A model generated the notes under the pieces. That model worked only from the letters and a program-made list of their open reading frames with translations. It made no database searches and had not been told where the DNA came from. A program made the position numbers and the translations under genes. Of a stretch of 64,000 nt of DNA, positions 61,190 to 64,000 are shown in pieces; position 1 is the first letter of the stretch, and each line of letters begins with the position of its first letter. Source of the stretch: Psychrobacter sp. APC 3281 (lineage in GTDB: Bacteria > Pseudomonadota > Gammaproteobacteria > Pseudomonadales > Moraxellaceae); NCBI RefSeq assembly GCF_030407815.1, contig NZ_JASDCS010000005.1, forward strand, positions 1 to 64,000, read 5' to 3'.

Positions 61190-62005
61190 GTGGAATTAAT
61201 AACTTTTTTAATAATAGGGGCGCTAGCAGGATTTGCTGCAGGGCTATTTGGAGTAGGCGGTGGGACTATTATCGTACCACTGCTATTTATTGTCTTTACG
61301 CAAATGGGTTACAGTCCTGACAGTATTATGCACTTGGCCTTGGGTACTTCACTGGCGACTATTATCGTTACATCCATAAGCTCGCTCATGGCGCACAACA
61401 AGAAAGGCGCAGTCATGTGGCCAGTATTTAAAAATCTGACGCCAGGTTTAGCAATAGGCTGCTTTTTAGGAGCAGGAATTGCAGGACAGATATCTGGTTT
61501 ATATCTTCAGTTGATTGTTGGTGTGTTTTTGCTTTGGGTTGCTTATAAAATGTTTATGGGTGGCAAAAAGAAAGCAAATAGCGATGCTGGTAATGTTCAT
61601 ATAGCTTTGCCTTCAAAGCCTAAGCAACTAGCAGCAGGGGCGGGTATCGGTATCGCTTCTGCTATTTTTGGGATTGGCGGTGGTAGCTTAACCGTACCTT
61701 ACCTCACGCGTTACGGTGTGGTTATGCAAAAAGCCGTTGGAACCTCAGCCGCATGTGGATTGCCTATCGCGATTGCAGGTGCGCTAGGGTTTATGTTCTT
61801 TGGTATGCAAGCTCAAGTCGACGTGCCAAATACGATTGGCTTTGTCCATATCTATGCTTTTTTAGGTATTAGCATCATGAGCTTTTTCACCGCTAAGCTA
61901 GGCGCAAAAGTCGCTCACGCATTATCGCCGCAGTTGTTAAAAAAATGCTTTGCAATACTGTTAACCGTCGTAGGCTGTTACTTCTTATATAAAGGATTGC
62001 TCTAA
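61190..62005 (+). CDS. TSUP-family sulfite/sulfonate exporter (TauE/SafE)
   Basis: 271 residues from a GTG start. Eight hydrophobic helices in two homologous halves, each opened by the family motif: GLFGVGGGTIIVPLL (about 20-34) and AIFGIGGGSLTVPYL (about 158-172). TSUP proteins export sulfite, sulfoacetate or related sulfur anions or import small organic acids. It lies 114 bp after the flavin reductase. Shared position with methionine synthesis genes suggests sulfur-compound transport (inference). A long hairpin follows at 62060-62102. Confidence 0.92.
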   Translation: MELITFLIIGALAGFAAGLFGVGGGTIIVPLLFIVFTQMGYSPDSIMHLALGTSLATIIVTSISSLMAHNKKGAVMWPVFKNLTPGLAIGCFLGAGIAGQISGLYLQLIVGVFLLWVAYKMFMGGKKKANSDAGNVHIALPSKPKQLAAGAGIGIASAIFGIGGGSLTVPYLTRYGVVMQKAVGTSAACGLPIAIAGALGFMFFGMQAQVDVPNTIGFVHIYAFLGISIMSFFTAKLGAKVAHALSPQLLKKCFAILLTVVGCYFLYKGLL

Positions 62006-62059
62006 GTAATTTGAGATTAATGGATGTTTGAAAGGATTCAAGGGCAGGTTTTCAATTAG

Positions 62060-62102
62060 CATACCAACTAGCTACATTCTTAAATGATAGCTAGTCGGTA
62101 TG
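62060..62102. terminator. Long hairpin between convergent genes
   Basis: CATACCAACTAGCTA and TAGCTAGTCGGTATG pair at 14 of 15 positions with a 13-nt loop. No T-tract follows on either strand, so it may be a 3' stem, an attenuator-like element or a binding site rather than a simple terminator. Confidence 0.6.
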
Positions 62103-62151
62103 TGGCTATATGGGGAATATGTTGAGCCAGTTTCTTATTTAGCTAAATCAC

Positions 62152-62616
62152 TTAACCAAATACTCGCCATAATATCCAAAATATTCCTATCATTAAGACA
62201 GCGATCACGAGCAATCGTTTTAGCCAATAAGGCAGTAGAGGTTTCTTATAGCCTAAGTCATTCAACTGACTATCGACACCATCTTGTAGCCCCTTAAACC
62301 CTTGACTCTGTTTGGTGGTTTTAACACGATTTTTTACCAATGGTCCAGGCTCGTCTTCCTCTTGCTCTCTATCAAAGCTGATGGCTTGATTTGGAATGCC
62401 TTGTTTACTAGCGATAGTATTGAGCTTCTGTTGTTGCTTTACTTTTAGCTGGGTCTCATAAGCATCAATTCTACTTTTGGCTTCATCCATACTGATGTTT
62501 TCGTCTGCCGCCAAAGTTTTAATAGCCATTACTAGGTTGTTTTTTTCGACCATCATAATGACGTCTCTTGGCAACTTGGTATTGACCGGTTTTGCGCTAG
62601 GGTCGGGGTTAAACAT
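62152..62616 (-). CDS. Tail-anchored membrane protein, function unknown
   Basis: 154 residues. The N-terminal half is a soluble helical part (PRDVIMMVEKNNLVMAIKTLAADENISMDEAKSRIDAYE) that resembles small L7/L12-like or UBA-like helix bundles often found in short bacterial proteins. A charged linker (about 80-125) and one C-terminal transmembrane helix (about 133-151, LKRLLVIAVLMIGIFWILWRV) follow. AAGGAC is the RBS. Single gene on the minus strand, convergent with the TSUP gene. No family assigned. Confidence 0.75.
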   Translation of the reverse strand: MFNPDPSAKPVNTKLPRDVIMMVEKNNLVMAIKTLAADENISMDEAKSRIDAYETQLKVKQQQKLNTIASKQGIPNQAISFDREQEEDEPGPLVKNRVKTTKQSQGFKGLQDGVDSQLNDLGYKKPLLPYWLKRLLVIAVLMIGIFWILWRVFG

Positions 62617-62694
62617 GACTGTCCTTATTACGGCGTATAAGTTGGAATGAGTTATATGCTCATTATAACCATGTTAGATAAGCAATGTTCAAGC

Positions 62695-62735
62695 AAAAAA
62701 ATACCGCGGCCACTATGGTGACTGCGGTATTTTAT
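62695..62735 (-). terminator. Rho-independent terminator of ppa
   Basis: On the minus strand AAAATACCGC pairs with GCGGTATTTT around a 16-nt interior, followed by a T-tract; 39 bp after the ppa stop. Confidence 0.85.
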
Positions 62736-62773
62736 TATTTATCGTTATTGGCAGTTTTGCCAATATTTGATAA

Positions 62774-63304
62774 TTATAGATCTTTCCAACGTTGGATAGA
62801 CTCTTTGATAACTTCTTTGGCCTCGCTTACATCACCCCAAGATTCAACAACCGTCGTACCAGCTTTTTTCAGGTCTTTATAATGACTGAAATGGAACTCT
62901 AACTGGTTGATCAACTGCTTTGGTAGGTCTTCTAAGCTGTTATAAGCATTGCCTGTGTCACGGTCGTCAGCAGGGACCACAACGATTTTATCATCTACTT
63001 CGCCATCATCAACAAACTTCATCACGCCGATAACTTTGGCTTTTAAGAAAATACCAGTCGGTAGTGGCTGCTCAGTCAATAGCAATACGTCAAGCTCATC
63101 GCCGTCTTCGTCAAGTGTTTGTGGGATGAAACCATAGTTACAAGGTTTGGCAAAAATCTGTGGGTCAATACGGTCAAGCTCAAATACCGCTAATTCGCGA
63201 TTCCACTCAATTTTATGGCTGCTACCAGCTGGGATTTCTACTACTACGTTGATGATGCCGCCGTCTACGTCGCCTGCGTCCAAAATTTTGTTAAAATCTG
63301 CCAT
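62774..63304 (-). CDS. ppa: Inorganic pyrophosphatase
   Basis: A family I soluble pyrophosphatase; hydrolyses PPi from biosynthesis. 176 residues from the ATG at 63304 (TTGGAG upstream; the frame extends 4 codons to a TTG), equal to E. coli Ppa in length. Active-site parts are EIPAGSSHKIEWN, the signature DGDELDVLLL (acidic metal ligands), PTGIFLKAKVIGVMKFVDDGEVDDKIVVVPADD and HFSHYKDLKK. A hexameric cytoplasmic enzyme. Monocistronic with terminator. Confidence 0.97.
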   Translation of the reverse strand: MADFNKILDAGDVDGGIINVVVEIPAGSSHKIEWNRELAVFELDRIDPQIFAKPCNYGFIPQTLDEDGDELDVLLLTEQPLPTGIFLKAKVIGVMKFVDDGEVDDKIVVVPADDRDTGNAYNSLEDLPKQLINQLEFHFSHYKDLKKAGTTVVESWGDVSEAKEVIKESIQRWKDL

Positions 63305-63498
63305 AAAATGCTCCAATTTGCTTTTGTTTTAAATGTTTGAATAAGGGGTTGAGCTAGGGATCCAGTAAGGATAGTTGCTGCGTCCGATTTGTACTGCATG
63401 CGATTATAGCAAGTTTGTACTGAATTTTCTCTTAATGCTTAAGTCTAAGCGTGCAAGATATTATGCAAAAAAAGATTATGCAAAAATAGGCTCAAAAC

Positions 63499-64000
63499 TT
63501 ACTTGGGCGCGATAGCTCGCAACTCAATCAGTCCAGCATGGCGCTTGGCGATGTTATCAATAAGTTTCTGAGTGACTGTCTCATAGCTGAATGAATCGCT
63601 CATTTTCTGCTCTGTTTGCGCCTCTGAATCTGTTTGCATGGCTACAAAGTCAGACAGTCGCAACATTTGCATGCCGGCATAGCCACAAGGATTAATGGCG
63701 TTAAATGAAGACAGGTCACAATTTAAGTTAATCGCAATACCATGGTAGCTAAAGCCATGCTTAATTTTAAAGCCTAGCGAGGCCATTTTGCCAAGCATAA
63801 TCTTATTATCAAGAGAACTGTCTTCTGTAGAAGTGCTGTCATCTGTTGCAGCAGTATCTGCATATAAGTAGACACCTGGGGCATCGCGGCGTGCATGAGC
63901 ACTGATATTGTCGCTACTAGATGGTGAGCTACGCAAACAGTCATTGATGACGTCTTCTATCGCTTGCTCAGCATGGGAGACAAGATTGCGCACACTCCAT
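63499..64000 (-). CDS. lipB: Octanoyltransferase LipB (C-terminal part, cut by window end)
   Basis: Transfers octanoyl groups from ACP to lipoyl domains (the substrate for LipA, and finally for AceF in this window). The frame is open beyond position 64000 (reading W-S-V-R-N-L upstream of the GTG at 63993), so the 5' part is missing. At least 166 residues are seen, with RDAPGVYLY, then [18 protein letters not shown] (the Lys/His region), [25 protein letters not shown] with the catalytic Cys in NPCG. An acidic Ser/Thr/Asp insertion interrupts [12 protein letters not shown]...KIMLGK, longer than in E. coli LipB. A polar C-terminal tail of about 45 residues follows the catalytic loop. Confidence 0.92.
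   Translation of the reverse strand, partial: WSVRNLVSHAEQAIEDVINDCLRSSPSSSDNISAHARRDAPGVYLYADTAATDDSTSTEDSSLDNKIMLGKMASLGFKIKHGFSYHGIAINLNCDLSSFNAINPCGYAGMQMLRLSDFVAMQTDSEAQTEQKMSDSFSYETVTQKLIDNIAKRHAGLIELRAIAPK

Noticed and set aside
62100-62297. Short plus-strand frame opposite the tail-anchored protein gene
   Set aside because: Overlaps a better supported minus-strand gene and the hairpin at 62060-62102; no RBS or domain.

Overview
The window looks like chromosomal DNA of a gammaproteobacterium of the family Moraxellaceae, most probably Psychrobacter. The reasons are moderate GC with AT-rich spacers, an acyl-CoA reductase very close to Acinetobacter Acr1, a MesX/MesD folate-independent methionine synthase pair of the type known from Acinetobacter, and a Moraxellaceae-like mix of surface proteins. 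I see no rRNA, tRNA, CRISPR array, insertion sequence or phage gene. The genus call is recognition from memory and not a database result.

Layout. 0-5 kb: an 8-bp tandem repeat array, glpK, a glycine-zipper protein, an endonuclease/exonuclease/phosphatase-fold protein and a TetR regulator. 5-16 kb: a minus-strand block of exported proteins: a 669-residue prealbumin/DUF11-like protein, a 154-residue secreted protein, a 702-residue DUF11-like protein, a 1766-residue outer-membrane-barrel protein with DUF11, SdrB-like and Ig-like modules, and a 258-residue secreted protein. This is the least explained part of the window. 16.8-21.4 kb: aceE-aceF. 21.5-29 kb: OmpW, a small zinc-ribbon membrane protein, a voltage-gated K+ channel, a TerD-like protein with a WYL regulator, and a Lon-like protease. 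29.3-39.3 kb: a conserved housekeeping run rsmG-parA-parB, exbB-exbD-msbA-lpxK-kdsB, holB-pilZ. 39.5-45.5 kb: ppk2, then fadI divergent from a long FabG and a MaoC hydratase, the arrangement known in mycobacteria as fadA2/fabG4-htdX. 45.5-57 kb: a DUF442 phosphatase-like protein, an EstB-like serine hydrolase, an NhaP-type antiporter, ilvD, an orphan, a HIT protein, a BCCT transporter, dusB and a DUF1622 protein. 57-64 kb: acr1, mesX-mesD-flavin reductase-TSUP exporter, a tail-anchored orphan, ppa, and lipB cut by the window end.

Two regions deserve most attention. The first is the mesX-mesD block: a palindrome matching the MetR consensus TGAA-N5-TTCA lies upstream, and a flavin reductase and a sulfur-anion exporter lie immediately downstream. 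The second is the surface-protein block, whose intergenic spacer before the giant barrel gene folds into three consecutive hairpins. Several start codons were moved from the longest open frame to an internal ATG because the longest frame began with TTG or GTG and a good ribosome binding site preceded the ATG.
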